Shown: piece by piece, positions 50,791 through 58,933 of the stretch | How positions within the stretch are numbered: position 1 is the first letter of the stretch | How the letters are laid out: each line of letters begins with the position of its first letter | Assembly (NCBI GenBank): GCA_045598965.1 | Contig: JAZRVH010000005.1 | Location: 1 to 64,000, forward strand | Source of the DNA: RGIG426 sp045598965 | GTDB lineage: Bacteria > Bacillota > Clostridia > Oscillospirales > Acutalibacteraceae | Direction of reading: 5' to 3' | Length of the DNA: 64,000 nucleotides | Notes under the pieces: generated by a model | What the model was told of the DNA's origin: nothing | Databases searched by the model: none | What the model saw: only the letters and a program-made list of their open reading frames with translations | Position numbers and translations under genes: made by a program

Positions 50791-53700
50791 ATGGCGTTGT
50801 ACAACAAGGTTTCCACAGATATGAACTTCGTGGAACGAGAAAAGAAAATCGAGGCATTTTGGAAAGAGAAGGATATCTTCCAAAAGAGCATTGAAGAGCG
50901 TAAAGGGGCAGACCCTTACGTGTTTTTTGATGGTCCGCCGACGGCAAACGGCAAGCCTCACATCGGTCACGTGCTGACCCGTGTTATCAAGGATATGATT
51001 CCTCGCTATCGCACGATGAAAGGCTATGAGGTTCCCCGTAAAGCCGGCTGGGATACGCACGGTCTTCCGGTTGAGCTGGAGGTGGAAAAGCTTCTCGGTC
51101 TTGATGGAAAAGAGCAAATCGAGGAATACGGTCTCGAACCGTTCATCGAAAAATGTAAAGAGTGCGTTTGGAAATATAAGGGAATGTGGGAGGATTTCTC
51201 CTCGTCGGTCGGCTTTTGGGCCGATATGGACAACCCGTATATTACTTACGACAACAACTTTATTGAGTCCGAGTGGTGGGCATTAAAACAGATTTGGGAA
51301 AAGGGTCTTTTGTACAAAGGCTATAAGATTGTCCCGTATTGCCCCCGCTGCGGAACCCCGCTGTCTTCTCACGAAGTGGCTCAGGGCTACAAGGATGTGA
51401 AAGAGCGTTCGGCGGTGGTTCGCTTTAAGGTCAAAGGGGAGGATGCCTACTTCCTTGCCTGGACAACAACCCCGTGGACGCTTCCGTCGAACGTGGCACT
51501 GTGCGTCAACCCGAATGAGACCTATGTGAAGGTGAAAAAGGACGAGTACACCTACTACATGGCGGAGGCATTGGTTGCCACCGTTCTCGGTGAGGGTGCA
51601 AAAATCCTCGAATCTTTCAAGGGAAAAGACCTCGAATACAAAGAGTATGAACCGCTGTTCGATTTTGTCAATCCCAACAAAAAATGCTATTTTGTCACCT
51701 GCGACACCTATGTCACCTTGACCGACGGTACCGGCGTGGTACATATCGCTCCGGCGTTTGGTGAGGATGACTCGGTTGTCGGCAGAAACTATGACCTGCC
51801 GTTTGTCCAACTGGTGGACGGCAAGGGCGAAATGACGAAAGAAACGCCGTGGGCGGGGATGTTCTGCAAAACAGCCGATAAAGAGGTGCTGATTGACCTC
51901 GAAAAACGTGGCTTATTGTTCTCTGCACCGGTGTTTGAACACAGCTATCCGCACTGCTGGCGTTGCGACACGCCGCTCATTTACTACGCCCGTGACTCGT
52001 GGTTTATCCGCATGACCGACGTTAAGGATGATCTCATTAAGAACAACAACACCGTCAACTGGATTCCGGAGAGCATCGGCAAGGGTCGTTTCGGCGACTG
52101 GCTGGAAAATGTGCAGGATTGGGGCATCAGCCGTAACCGTTATTGGGGCACACCGCTCAACATTTGGGAATGCGAGTGCGGCCATCGTCACGCCATCGGC
52201 AGCATTGAGGAACTGAAAGAAATGTCCGATAACTGCCCGGATGAAATCGAACTGCACCGTCCGTATATCGACGCCGTCACCATTAAATGCCCGAAATGCA
52301 GCAAACCGATGAAACGTGTGCCGGAGGTTATTGATTGCTGGTTCGACTCCGGTTCTATGCCTTTTGCCCAACACCATTACCCGTTTGAAAACAAGGATTT
52401 GTTTGAGGCTCAATTCCCGGCAGATTTCATCTCGGAGGCGGTGGACCAAACCCGTGGCTGGTTCTATTCATTGCTCGCCATTTCCACGCTTCTCTTCAAC
52501 AAAGCCCCGTATAAAAACGTTATCGTTCTTGGTCTTGTGCAAGATGAAAACGGTCAAAAGATGTCCAAATCAAAGGGCAACGCCGTTGACCCGTTTGACG
52601 CCTTACAAAAATACGGTGCGGATGCCATTCGTTGGTATTTCTATATCAACTCCGCCCCGTGGCTTCCGAACCGCTTCCACGACAAGGCGGTAGTCGAGGG
52701 ACAACGTAAATTCCTCGGAACGCTGTGGAACACGTATGCGTTCTACACGCTGTATGCGAACATCGACAACTTTGACCCGACGAAACAAAAGGCAGATAAA
52801 GCGAGCTTGTCCGTGATGGATAAATGGCTCAATTCCCGCCTCAACACCCTTATCCATGAGGTGGACGACTATCTTGGTAATTATTGTATTCCCGAGGCCG
52901 CCAGAGCCCTTCAAAGCTTTGTGGATGATTTGAGCAACTGGTATGTTCGCCGTTGCCGTGAACGCTATTGGGTAGCAGGGATGCCGCAGGATAAAATCAA
53001 TGCGTATGCCACCTTATATAACGCCCTTGTCACGGTATGCAAGTTGGCGGCTCCTATGATTCCGTTTATGAGCGAGGATATCTACCAAAATCTCGTGTGC
53101 AACCTCGATAAATCCGCTCCGGAAAGCATTCACCTTTGTGCCTATCCGGTAGCCGACGATACCGCCATTGATAAGGACTTGGAAGCAAATATGCAACGTG
53201 TCCTTGACGTGGTGGTACTGGGTCGTGCCGCCCGTAACGGTGCCAACCTCAAAAACCGTCAGCCGCTGTCGAAAATGATTGTGTCTGCCGACGGCGAGAT
53301 TCCGGAGCTGTTCTTAAACGTTATTGCCGAGGAACTGAACGTCAATGCGGTGGAACAAAAAGAGGATATGAGCGAGTTTATGAGCTACAGCTTTAAGCCG
53401 CAGCTTAAAACCGTCGGCCCGAAATTCGGCCCGAAACTGGGCGAAATCCGCTCGGTTCTTCCGACGATTGACGGCAACGCCGCCAAAGCGGAGCTCGACA
53501 AAAATGGTGCCTTGAAGCTCAACCTGCCGTCCGGCGAAATCACGCTTCTTGAGGAGGATTTGCTGATTGACATCGCTTCGAAAGAAGGCTATTTCCCGCT
53601 TTCCGACAACGGCGTTACGGTGGCACTGTGCACCGAATTGACGCCGGAGCTGATTGAGCAAGGTCTTGTGCGTGAACTGGTCAGCAAAATCCAAACGATG

Positions 53701-53907
53701 CGTAAAGAAGCCGGCTTTGAGGTGACTGACCACATTGCCGTGTCTTTTGCGGGCAGCGAAACGGCGTTGGCAATTGCCGAGAAATACAAAGATTCCCTCG
53801 CCGCCGACGTGCTGGCGGATGTCGTTTCTTTCGATGGGGCAGACGGCTTCACCAAAGAATGGGATGTCAACGGCGAAAACGTCACCATCGGCGTGAAAAA
53901 GCAATAA
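50791..53907 (+). CDS. ileS: Isoleucine-tRNA ligase, type II (eukaryote-like)
   Basis: Charges tRNA-Ile and edits Val. The 1038 residues exceed the roughly 920-940 of type I bacterial enzymes and fit the type II class, which in other bacteria is often little affected by mupirocin. PHIGH is at about 55-59 with AGWDTHGLPVE, the CP1 editing domain spans roughly 200-420 (with WTTTPWTLPSN and HIAPAFGEDD), and KMSKS is at 590. A cysteine-rich zinc-like element CPKCSKPMKR precedes DCWFDSG. ATG 50791 follows ACGGAGG. It has no T-box of its own; the nearest is 3.9 kb upstream, before two co-directional genes. Confidence 0.96.
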   Translation: MALYNKVSTDMNFVEREKKIEAFWKEKDIFQKSIEERKGADPYVFFDGPPTANGKPHIGHVLTRVIKDMIPRYRTMKGYEVPRKAGWDTHGLPVELEVEKLLGLDGKEQIEEYGLEPFIEKCKECVWKYKGMWEDFSSSVGFWADMDNPYITYDNNFIESEWWALKQIWEKGLLYKGYKIVPYCPRCGTPLSSHEVAQGYKDVKERSAVVRFKVKGEDAYFLAWTTTPWTLPSNVALCVNPNETYVKVKKDEYTYYMAEALVATVLGEGAKILESFKGKDLEYKEYEPLFDFVNPNKKCYFVTCDTYVTLTDGTGVVHIAPAFGEDDSVVGRNYDLPFVQLVDGKGEMTKETPWAGMFCKTADKEVLIDLEKRGLLFSAPVFEHSYPHCWRCDTPLIYYARDSWFIRMTDVKDDLIKNNNTVNWIPESIGKGRFGDWLENVQDWGISRNRYWGTPLNIWECECGHRHAIGSIEELKEMSDNCPDEIELHRPYIDAVTIKCPKCSKPMKRVPEVIDCWFDSGSMPFAQHHYPFENKDLFEAQFPADFISEAVDQTRGWFYSLLAISTLLFNKAPYKNVIVLGLVQDENGQKMSKSKGNAVDPFDALQKYGADAIRWYFYINSAPWLPNRFHDKAVVEGQRKFLGTLWNTYAFYTLYANIDNFDPTKQKADKASLSVMDKWLNSRLNTLIHEVDDYLGNYCIPEAARALQSFVDDLSNWYVRRCRERYWVAGMPQDKINAYATLYNALVTVCKLAAPMIPFMSEDIYQNLVCNLDKSAPESIHLCAYPVADDTAIDKDLEANMQRVLDVVVLGRAARNGANLKNRQPLSKMIVSADGEIPELFLNVIAEELNVNAVEQKEDMSEFMSYSFKPQLKTVGPKFGPKLGEIRSVLPTIDGNAAKAELDKNGALKLNLPSGEITLLEEDLLIDIASKEGYFPLSDNGVTVALCTELTPELIEQGLVRELVSKIQTMRKEAGFEVTDHIAVSFAGSETALAIAEKYKDSLAADVLADVVSFDGADGFTKEWDVNGENVTIGVKKQ

Positions 53908-53929
53908 TGTAAACAAATCGTAAATCCAC

Positions 53930-53958
53930 TTGCCAAACGGATACTTTTCCGTTATAAT
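53930..53958 (+). promoter_or_regulatory. Promoter of yajC
   Basis: TTGCCA and TATAAT are separated by 17 bp, 30 bp upstream of yajC. Confidence 0.85.
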
Positions 53959-53987
53959 GGAACTAACGATTTTTTGGAGGTAACACT

Positions 53988-54386
53988 ATGCAATTTTCCA
54001 ATTTGATTTTGGCGGCAACCACTGCCGCCGCTAAATCCGCCGCCAACGGTCAACAAGAGGTGCCGTGGTGGTATCAGTATTCGTCCATTATCATGCTCAT
54101 TTTCATCTTTGTAGTGATGTATTTTCTGCTGATTCGTCCGCAGAGAAAGCGTGAAAAAGAAGAGCAGAAAATGCGTAACGACCTGCGGGTTGGTGACGAG
54201 ATTGTCACCATCGGCGGTATCATTTGCCGTGTGGTCAACGTCAAAGAAGACCTCATCATTGTGGAAACCGGTGCCGACCGTACGAAGCTGACTCTGAAAA
54301 AATGGGCAGTGCAGACAAACGAAACCGTCCACGATGCCCCGCTGGATGACGACGATGACGATTTCGACGACGATGACGATATCTAA
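53988..54386 (+). CDS. yajC: Preprotein translocase subunit YajC
   Basis: Small membrane partner of SecDF. The 132 residues have one helix (about 27-47) followed by LLIRPQRKREKEEQKMRNDLR and GDEIVTIGGIICRVVNVKED, the family core. The C-terminal 15 residues are almost all Asp (DDDDDDFDDDDD), an unusual acidic tail. Own promoter; TTGGAGG lies 8 bp before the ATG. secD/secF are not adjacent. Confidence 0.95.
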   Translation: MQFSNLILAATTAAAKSAANGQQEVPWWYQYSSIIMLIFIFVVMYFLLIRPQRKREKEEQKMRNDLRVGDEIVTIGGIICRVVNVKEDLIIVETGADRTKLTLKKWAVQTNETVHDAPLDDDDDDFDDDDDI

Positions 54387-54406
54387 CATCTAAATGGTCT
54401 ACTTTT

Positions 54407-54450
54407 CCTCCGCATCGCATAAGGTGTACTATCCTTATTTGATGCGGAGG
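54407..54450 (+). promoter_or_regulatory. Hairpin sequestering the ribosome-binding site of the next gene
   Basis: CCTCCGCATC (54407-54416) pairs with GATGCGGAGG (54441-54450), and inside it ATAAGG pairs with CCTTAT. The GGAGG of the downstream gene lies in the 3' arm, 7 bp before its ATG. No T run follows, so it is not a normal terminator. Confidence 0.65.
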
Positions 54451-54457
54451 AACTGCT

Positions 54458-54871
54458 ATGTTTAAGAAAATCGAACGTCCGTCCGATGCGATGGCCTTTA
54501 TCGGCACACCGCTTTTATGGGGGACCGTTGTGGGAACGCTTTGCGTGTCGTTGCTGTTGTTTTTGGCGGCGGGCATTTGCGTTGCCGTGGATGTTCCCGA
54601 CACCCTGCTGACGACTATGGCGTTGGGGGCTTGCGGCCTTGGTGCCTTTTTCGGTGGGCTTATTGCCGGAAAACTCACCAAACGAAAAGGCTGGCTCGTC
54701 GGACTTTTGTGCGGCGTTTGCTTGACTGTGCTTGTCACCGGCATCGGTGCCCTTTGCGTCGGTGTTCTTTTCAGCAGTCATTTCTTTATCAGCCTGCTTA
54801 TCGGCATTCTTTGTGCAACGTGTGGCGGAATGATTGGTGTGAACCTTAAACGCAACGATTTTTCGGTCTGA
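54458..54871 (+). CDS. TIGR04086 family membrane protein (YrzE-like)
   Basis: A 137-residue protein with four membrane helices (about 17-43, 50-70, 80-105, 110-128). TIGR04086-type proteins have this layout and often lie next to yajC in Clostridia; function unknown. The start ATG 54458 is 7 bp after GGAGG, which is buried in a hairpin. A poly-Gly/Ala middle (MALGACGLGAFFGGLIAGKL) is typical. Confidence 0.75.
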   Translation: MFKKIERPSDAMAFIGTPLLWGTVVGTLCVSLLLFLAAGICVAVDVPDTLLTTMALGACGLGAFFGGLIAGKLTKRKGWLVGLLCGVCLTVLVTGIGALCVGVLFSSHFFISLLIGILCATCGGMIGVNLKRNDFSV

Positions 54872-54914
54872 ATTTCTCTTTTACCGCATAGAGATAGGGT
54901 AGGGAGGAATGACT

Positions 54915-55508
54915 ATGGCAAGGACAAGCCGTTTTGTGAAGCAATTACACGCATTTTTAGGAACAAACAGCCGCCTGTTTTTGTTTTTATCGCTTACGTT
55001 GGCGGGCGTTGCACTGGGATGTATTTGGTATCCGCACTTTCCCGACCGCTATATCCCGCTTTTGTCGCTGTTTACAACCGAAAGCGGGGAAATATCCGGT
55101 TTTTTGGGCGGAGTTTCGGCGTTTTTACGTCACAGCCTGCCGACACTGACATCTGTCGGTATATTGATGCTTTCGGGAATGTCTTTGTGTGGACTTCCCG
55201 CCGCCATTGCCGTACCGATTATTTACGGAACGGCAACCGGGCTTTGTGAGGCGTTTGTGCTGAAAACCGGGGGAGTTCTCGCTCTCGCCGTCTCACTGCC
55301 GGCGTCGCTTATATTTGTATGGACATTACTTATCGCCTGTGCCGAATCGCTCAGGCTCACACTGCGGCTTGTGTCGCAGGTTATGCCCGGTTCGCCGAAA
55401 AGCGGACTTTGGCGAGATTTTCGATTGTTTTTTTGGCGGTTTTTACTGTGCTTTTCGTTAGCACTGGCCGCATCGGCGATGGATATCGCTCTTGCCGCTC
55501 TTTGGTAA
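54915..55508 (+). CDS. Uncharacterised polytopic membrane protein
   Basis: A 197-residue protein I do not recognise with certainty. Helices lie at about 25-45, 85-105, 112-132, 138-160 and 172-195. The pattern, with a Gly-rich helix LCGLPAAIAVPIIYGTATG, loosely recalls SpoIIM-type proteins, but the evidence is weak. ATG 54915 is preferred because GGGAGG lies 8 bp upstream; the in-frame ATG at 54909 is only 2 bp from that site. It is followed by the DUF624-like gene after 34 bp. Confidence 0.6.
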   Translation: MARTSRFVKQLHAFLGTNSRLFLFLSLTLAGVALGCIWYPHFPDRYIPLLSLFTTESGEISGFLGGVSAFLRHSLPTLTSVGILMLSGMSLCGLPAAIAVPIIYGTATGLCEAFVLKTGGVLALAVSLPASLIFVWTLLIACAESLRLTLRLVSQVMPGSPKSGLWRDFRLFFWRFLLCFSLALAASAMDIALAALW

Positions 55509-55542
55509 AAAACTTGCCGGATGTGAAAAAGGAGGAGACCCG

Positions 55543-56475
55543 ATGGCGAACGGATTTAAGATGTTTGATGTGACCCGTGCCGGTCGAGGTATCGACAAAA
55601 ACCGTCAGGAAAAACGCAATATTTTTGAATTTTGGGCACTGACTTTCCGCAAATTTTGGAGTCTGTTAGAGCTGGGACTATTGTATGTGCTGTTGTCTTT
55701 GCCGCTCGTTACAAACGGACTTGCCTGTGCGGGAACAACGTTCATTACCCGCAATTTTGCCCGAGAAAAACCCGTTTTTTTGGTCTCTGACTATTTTTCG
55801 TGTATCAAAAAGAACTGGAAGCAGGCACTTCCCGTCGGCATTATCAACCTCGTAGTCGGCGGAATGATGGTGTTCAGTGCCCTGTTTTATTTCTATGCCG
55901 GCTCCACGGCAAGCCTAATCTGTATGGCACTGGTGCTGGCACTTCTCATCGGATTTATCGTGATGCAGTTTTACATCTATGTGATGATGGTCACGTTCAA
56001 ATTCAACATTCGACAGCTGTATAAAAACGCCGTCTATATGATTTTCCTCGGCTGGAAAGAAAACCTGATTATCCTCGGCGTTTTGATTGCCGTTTATGGA
56101 TTTTTGTTCTCGATTGCCATGTTGTTTGTGTTCTCGGGACTGGATCCTATTGCTCTTTTATTCGGCACGTTTTCGCTGTTTTTCTTGCCGCCGTTTCGGA
56201 TGTTGCTCACCCAGTTTTATGTGTTTCCGGTGGTGAAAAAACATCTTATCGACCCCTATTACAGAGAGCATCCGGAGGAGTTCGAGGCGGCACGTCACCA
56301 CTTAAATCTTGAAAACGAAGAAACACGCAAAGCGGACGAAGAACAGGCCATTTTCCATGATGTGGGTTCTGCAGAGGGAGCACCGGAGCCTCGTGAAACC
56401 GAGAACAAGCCGGGCAAATCCTTCCCGAAGCAATACGCAAGCCATCAAACCAACGACGAGGACGATACCATCTGA
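55543..56475 (+). CDS. DUF624 / YesL-like membrane protein
   Basis: A 310-residue protein with about five membrane helices in the first 235 residues and a charged cytoplasmic tail (about 240-310). The start NIFEFWALTFRKFWSLLELGLLYVL (read in parts) and the block PVFLVSDYFSCIKKNWKQA resemble the DUF624/YesL family, often linked to sugar transport operons but of unknown function. AAGGAGGAG lies 6 bp before ATG 55543. The next gene starts 1 bp after its stop. Confidence 0.72.
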   Translation: MANGFKMFDVTRAGRGIDKNRQEKRNIFEFWALTFRKFWSLLELGLLYVLLSLPLVTNGLACAGTTFITRNFAREKPVFLVSDYFSCIKKNWKQALPVGIINLVVGGMMVFSALFYFYAGSTASLICMALVLALLIGFIVMQFYIYVMMVTFKFNIRQLYKNAVYMIFLGWKENLIILGVLIAVYGFLFSIAMLFVFSGLDPIALLFGTFSLFFLPPFRMLLTQFYVFPVVKKHLIDPYYREHPEEFEAARHHLNLENEETRKADEEQAIFHDVGSAEGAPEPRETENKPGKSFPKQYASHQTNDEDDTI

Positions 56476-56476
56476 T

Positions 56477-57037
56477 ATGAAACAGTTAACAATTTTAGTG
56501 GATGCGGACGGCGTTTTGGAGAATTTTTCCGAAATATGGGTCGGCTATCTCAACAAAAAATACGGGGTAAACGTATCCCACGATGATGTAAAAGAATGGG
56601 ATATGACGAAAGCGTATCCCATGCTCACGCCGGAGCAAGTCCTTTCTACCGAGTTGGATCCCGAGCTGTATCTTGATTTACAGCCGATTCCCAAAGCGGC
56701 AGAGGTGTTACAGCGTCTGCTTTCCGATGGACACGAGATTTTTATCGTTACCAACACTCACTATAAAATCGCTATCGAAAAATTAGAGGGAACACTGTTT
56801 AAGTATTATCCGTTTTTGCCGTGGCGACAGTACATTTTCACCCATCGAAAACAGATGATAAAAGGGGATGTTTTGGTGGATGACGGGCTTCATAATTTGA
56901 TTGGCGGCGACTATGAAAAAATTCTGTTTTCCGCACCGTATAACCGTGATTTTGATGCGAAAGCCAACGGAATGACCCGTGTGGAAAACTGGGAGGAAGC
57001 GTATAACGCCATTACCGCCATCGCTAATAAGACATAA
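56477..57037 (+). CDS. 5'(3')-deoxyribonucleotidase-like HAD phosphatase
   Basis: A 186-residue HAD-fold enzyme. Motif I is VDADGVLENF, with the nucleophile Asp and the acid/base Asp two residues on. Motif II is in FIVTNTHY. The late motif VDDGLHNL matches the NT5C/5'-nucleotidase family. Likely removes phosphate from nucleotides or a related small molecule; the substrate is unknown. Its start lies just after the DUF624 stop with no strong ribosome-binding site, so it probably depends on coupled translation. A terminator follows. Confidence 0.8.
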   Translation: MKQLTILVDADGVLENFSEIWVGYLNKKYGVNVSHDDVKEWDMTKAYPMLTPEQVLSTELDPELYLDLQPIPKAAEVLQRLLSDGHEIFIVTNTHYKIAIEKLEGTLFKYYPFLPWRQYIFTHRKQMIKGDVLVDDGLHNLIGGDYEKILFSAPYNRDFDAKANGMTRVENWEEAYNAITAIANKT

Positions 57038-57064
57038 AAAAAGACCGCCCTGCGGTCTTTTTTT
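57036..57064. terminator. Bidirectional terminator between the nucleotidase gene and xer
   Basis: AAAAGACCGC and GCGGTCTTTT pair around a CCT loop, with long A and T runs on either side. Confidence 0.92.
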
Positions 57065-57067
57065 AAT

Positions 57068-58057
57068 TTATTCTTCTTCATTTTTTGGGGCAACGTGGAG
57101 ATTCGCAAGCGGGTTATTTTCTGTCGCTTCTTTAACCTGAGCGGTGGAAAGATGTGTATAAATTTCTGTTGTGCCGAGGTTTTCGTGACCGAGAATATCT
57201 TTAAGCACCCGAATATCCGTACCGCCATGCTGATACATAAGCGTTGCCGCTGTGTGTCGCAGTTTATGCGTAGAGAGATTTTCGGCACCCTCCACTTGTT
57301 TCAAATAGCCTTTAACCACGTAATGCACTCCTTGAACGGTAATACGGCTCTTTAATCGGCTCAAAAACAGGGCATCCTTATCCTTGACACCGTCAACCGG
57401 CCTCACCTTCAAATACTGCTGTATGGCGTCCCAGCAAGCGTCATTGAGATACAGCATACGTTCTTTGTTTCCTTTTCCTCGCACACGTAACGAACGGTCC
57501 GACCCAATATCCGATAGATTGAGTCCCGCCACCTCCGCACGACGCAATCCGCAGTTGAGGAGAATGGTCAGCATACAATAATCCCGTTCGGCAAATTCGC
57601 CGGAGACACTGCGAAGCAGGTCAATCGATTGCTCAACGGTCAGGTATTTCGGGAGAGCCTTTTTCTTTTTCGGCGTATCCAAATTTTGCACGGGATTTTT
57701 TTCAAGCTGATGGGTGACATCGGTCAGATAATGAAAAAACGTGCGTAACGCCGTTACTTTGCGGGCACGAGTGGCGTTCCCATTTCCACGCTCGTTTTTT
57801 GCATAGTTCATAAACTCATACACGTCCAAAAGGGTTACCGTTTTCAAAAGCTCCACATCCACCGTTTTTATGGAGATTTCCTCCATGGGCAGGGTAGGGG
57901 GGACAAGCCCTTTTTGCTGTTGAAAATACCGTAAAAAGGTACGCAAATCCACAAAGTATTCGTCCACCGTTCCGGCAGAACGCCCTTTGATAACCTCAAT
58001 ATATCCGAAATATTCCCGCAAAAGCGGAGAGCACTCGTCAACGTATTCTTTTTTCAT
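57068..58057 (-). CDS. Tyrosine recombinase, XerC/XerD/XerS-like
   Basis: A 329-residue site-specific recombinase with an N-terminal SAM-like core-binding domain (about 8-115) and a complete catalytic domain. R172 (GLRRAE), K195 (RGKGNKER), H264 and R267 (HKLRH), H291 (LGHENLGTTEIY) and the nucleophile Y300 are visible. It is about 30 residues longer than typical XerC/XerD. No phage or excisionase genes are near, and a dif-like palindrome lies 0.66 kb upstream, so a role in chromosome dimer resolution is more likely than phage integration. AAAGGAG precedes the ATG; a GTGAAAC palindrome sits just upstream. Confidence 0.9.
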   Translation of the reverse strand: MKKEYVDECSPLLREYFGYIEVIKGRSAGTVDEYFVDLRTFLRYFQQQKGLVPPTLPMEEISIKTVDVELLKTVTLLDVYEFMNYAKNERGNGNATRARKVTALRTFFHYLTDVTHQLEKNPVQNLDTPKKKKALPKYLTVEQSIDLLRSVSGEFAERDYCMLTILLNCGLRRAEVAGLNLSDIGSDRSLRVRGKGNKERMLYLNDACWDAIQQYLKVRPVDGVKDKDALFLSRLKSRITVQGVHYVVKGYLKQVEGAENLSTHKLRHTAATLMYQHGGTDIRVLKDILGHENLGTTEIYTHLSTAQVKEATENNPLANLHVAPKNEEE

Positions 58058-58078
58058 TTTGAAACGACTCCTTTCATT

Positions 58079-58095
58079 CGTGAAACAGTTTCACG
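58079..58095. repeat. Palindrome CGTGAAAC-A-GTTTCACG upstream of xer
   Basis: A perfect 8-bp inverted repeat with a 1-bp centre, about 22 bp before the xer start, followed by another GTGAAAC at 58105. The half-sites are those of parS but in the opposite arrangement. Likely an operator for the recombinase gene. Confidence 0.6.
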
Positions 58096-58713
58096 CATAG
58101 GGGGTGTGAAACAAGGGGGAGTTTCCCGTCATTGGGGATACCATAAACGCCCCGAACGCATTCGACGGTATTCTTGCTATCCGGCAGGCTTCACACAAGC
58201 ACAGCGGCAGATAAACGGATAAAACGCCCAAACGTTGCTACTGTCCGGCAAGAATTTTCACATTGCCGTTTTGTTCGATTCAGACCAATTTTATTGCAAT
58301 ACAATTTATCTACGATTTATCGTTTGCACACATTTTTGATTTTTTGACAATAACGGCAAAAATCGAAAAAATGCCGTCGAATAGAACGAACCAAAATGAC
58401 CTACGCATCGATCGGAGAATTTCTATCGGCTACAAACCAGAGGTGATTTTTCGCAAAATTTTTCATAGGTAAAAAATCGCAAAAACCGTCCAACAGAATA
58501 TATGAAAACAAACAACATATCAAAACTGCAAACGCCGTTGGCTGTAAACAAGCGAATTAAAGTGCCGACGTTGCCAAAATACATTCTCGCAAAAGACGCT
58601 GCAAATGGCGTGAATAGTGCATCTTAGGAAATGGGAGTAAAACGATAAAAATAGCGGGAAATACCGAAAATCGACCCAAAAAACGGCTTATTTTCCTATT
58701 CCGCCTCCCCTCA

Positions 58714-58741
58714 ACTATACAAAATATTTATTTTGTATAGT
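58714..58741. other. Candidate dif site (28-bp Xer target)
   Basis: Perfect palindrome with the dif layout: arm ACTATACAAAA, centre TATTTA, arm TTTTGTATAGT (11-6-11). By my alignment it matches 19 of 28 positions of the Bacillus subtilis dif and 17 of 28 of the E. coli dif, both recalled from memory. It is near a complete Xer-type recombinase gene in a gene-free region. Confidence 0.6.
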
Positions 58742-58869
58742 ACGGTGTCTATTTAGAGTATACACCACTTCTTCTCCGAATGCAAGCATTTTTTTAATTT
58801 TGTTAAAAAAACATCACTACCACCTTCTTTCGGTTAATTTGAACAAATCGTTAAAAACGATAAAAACAG

Positions 58870-58898
58870 TTGAATTCTGTCAGGTTTTGCGGTACACT
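58870..58898 (+). promoter_or_regulatory. Promoter of the TVP38-like gene
   Basis: TTGAAT and TACACT are separated by 17 bp, 35 bp upstream of the start. Confidence 0.65.
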
Positions 58899-58933
58899 AA
58901 CAAAAAGATATTATGTTTTAAGGAGGTTTGACG

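Larger units (their letters stand above)
58058..58933. other. 876-bp gene-free AT-rich region between xer and the TVP38-like gene
   Basis: No convincing reading frame: the longest (69 codons from 58263) has no ribosome-binding site and a composition unlike its neighbours. The region holds a GTGAAAC palindrome (58079-58095), several short inverted repeats, three copies of TCGCAAAA (near 58447, 58477 and 58585), a 28-bp dif-like palindrome (58714-58741) and a promoter at 58870. No RNA gene could be recognised. Confidence 0.7.

Noticed and set aside
57068..58057. Phage or integrative-element integrase
   Set aside because: No excisionase, repressor, phage or conjugation genes and no att repeats beside a tRNA; a dif-like site nearby favours a chromosomal Xer role.
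58079..58095. A true parS centromere site
   Set aside because: The half-sites are in the opposite order to parS, so ParB would not bind in the normal way.
58263..58472. 69-codon frame in the gene-free region
   Set aside because: No ribosome-binding site, atypical composition and no recognisable motif.
58058..58933. CRISPR array or structured RNA gene in the AT-rich gap
   Set aside because: The TCGCAAAA copies are short and unevenly spaced, with no spacer regularity, and no known RNA fold could be recognised.
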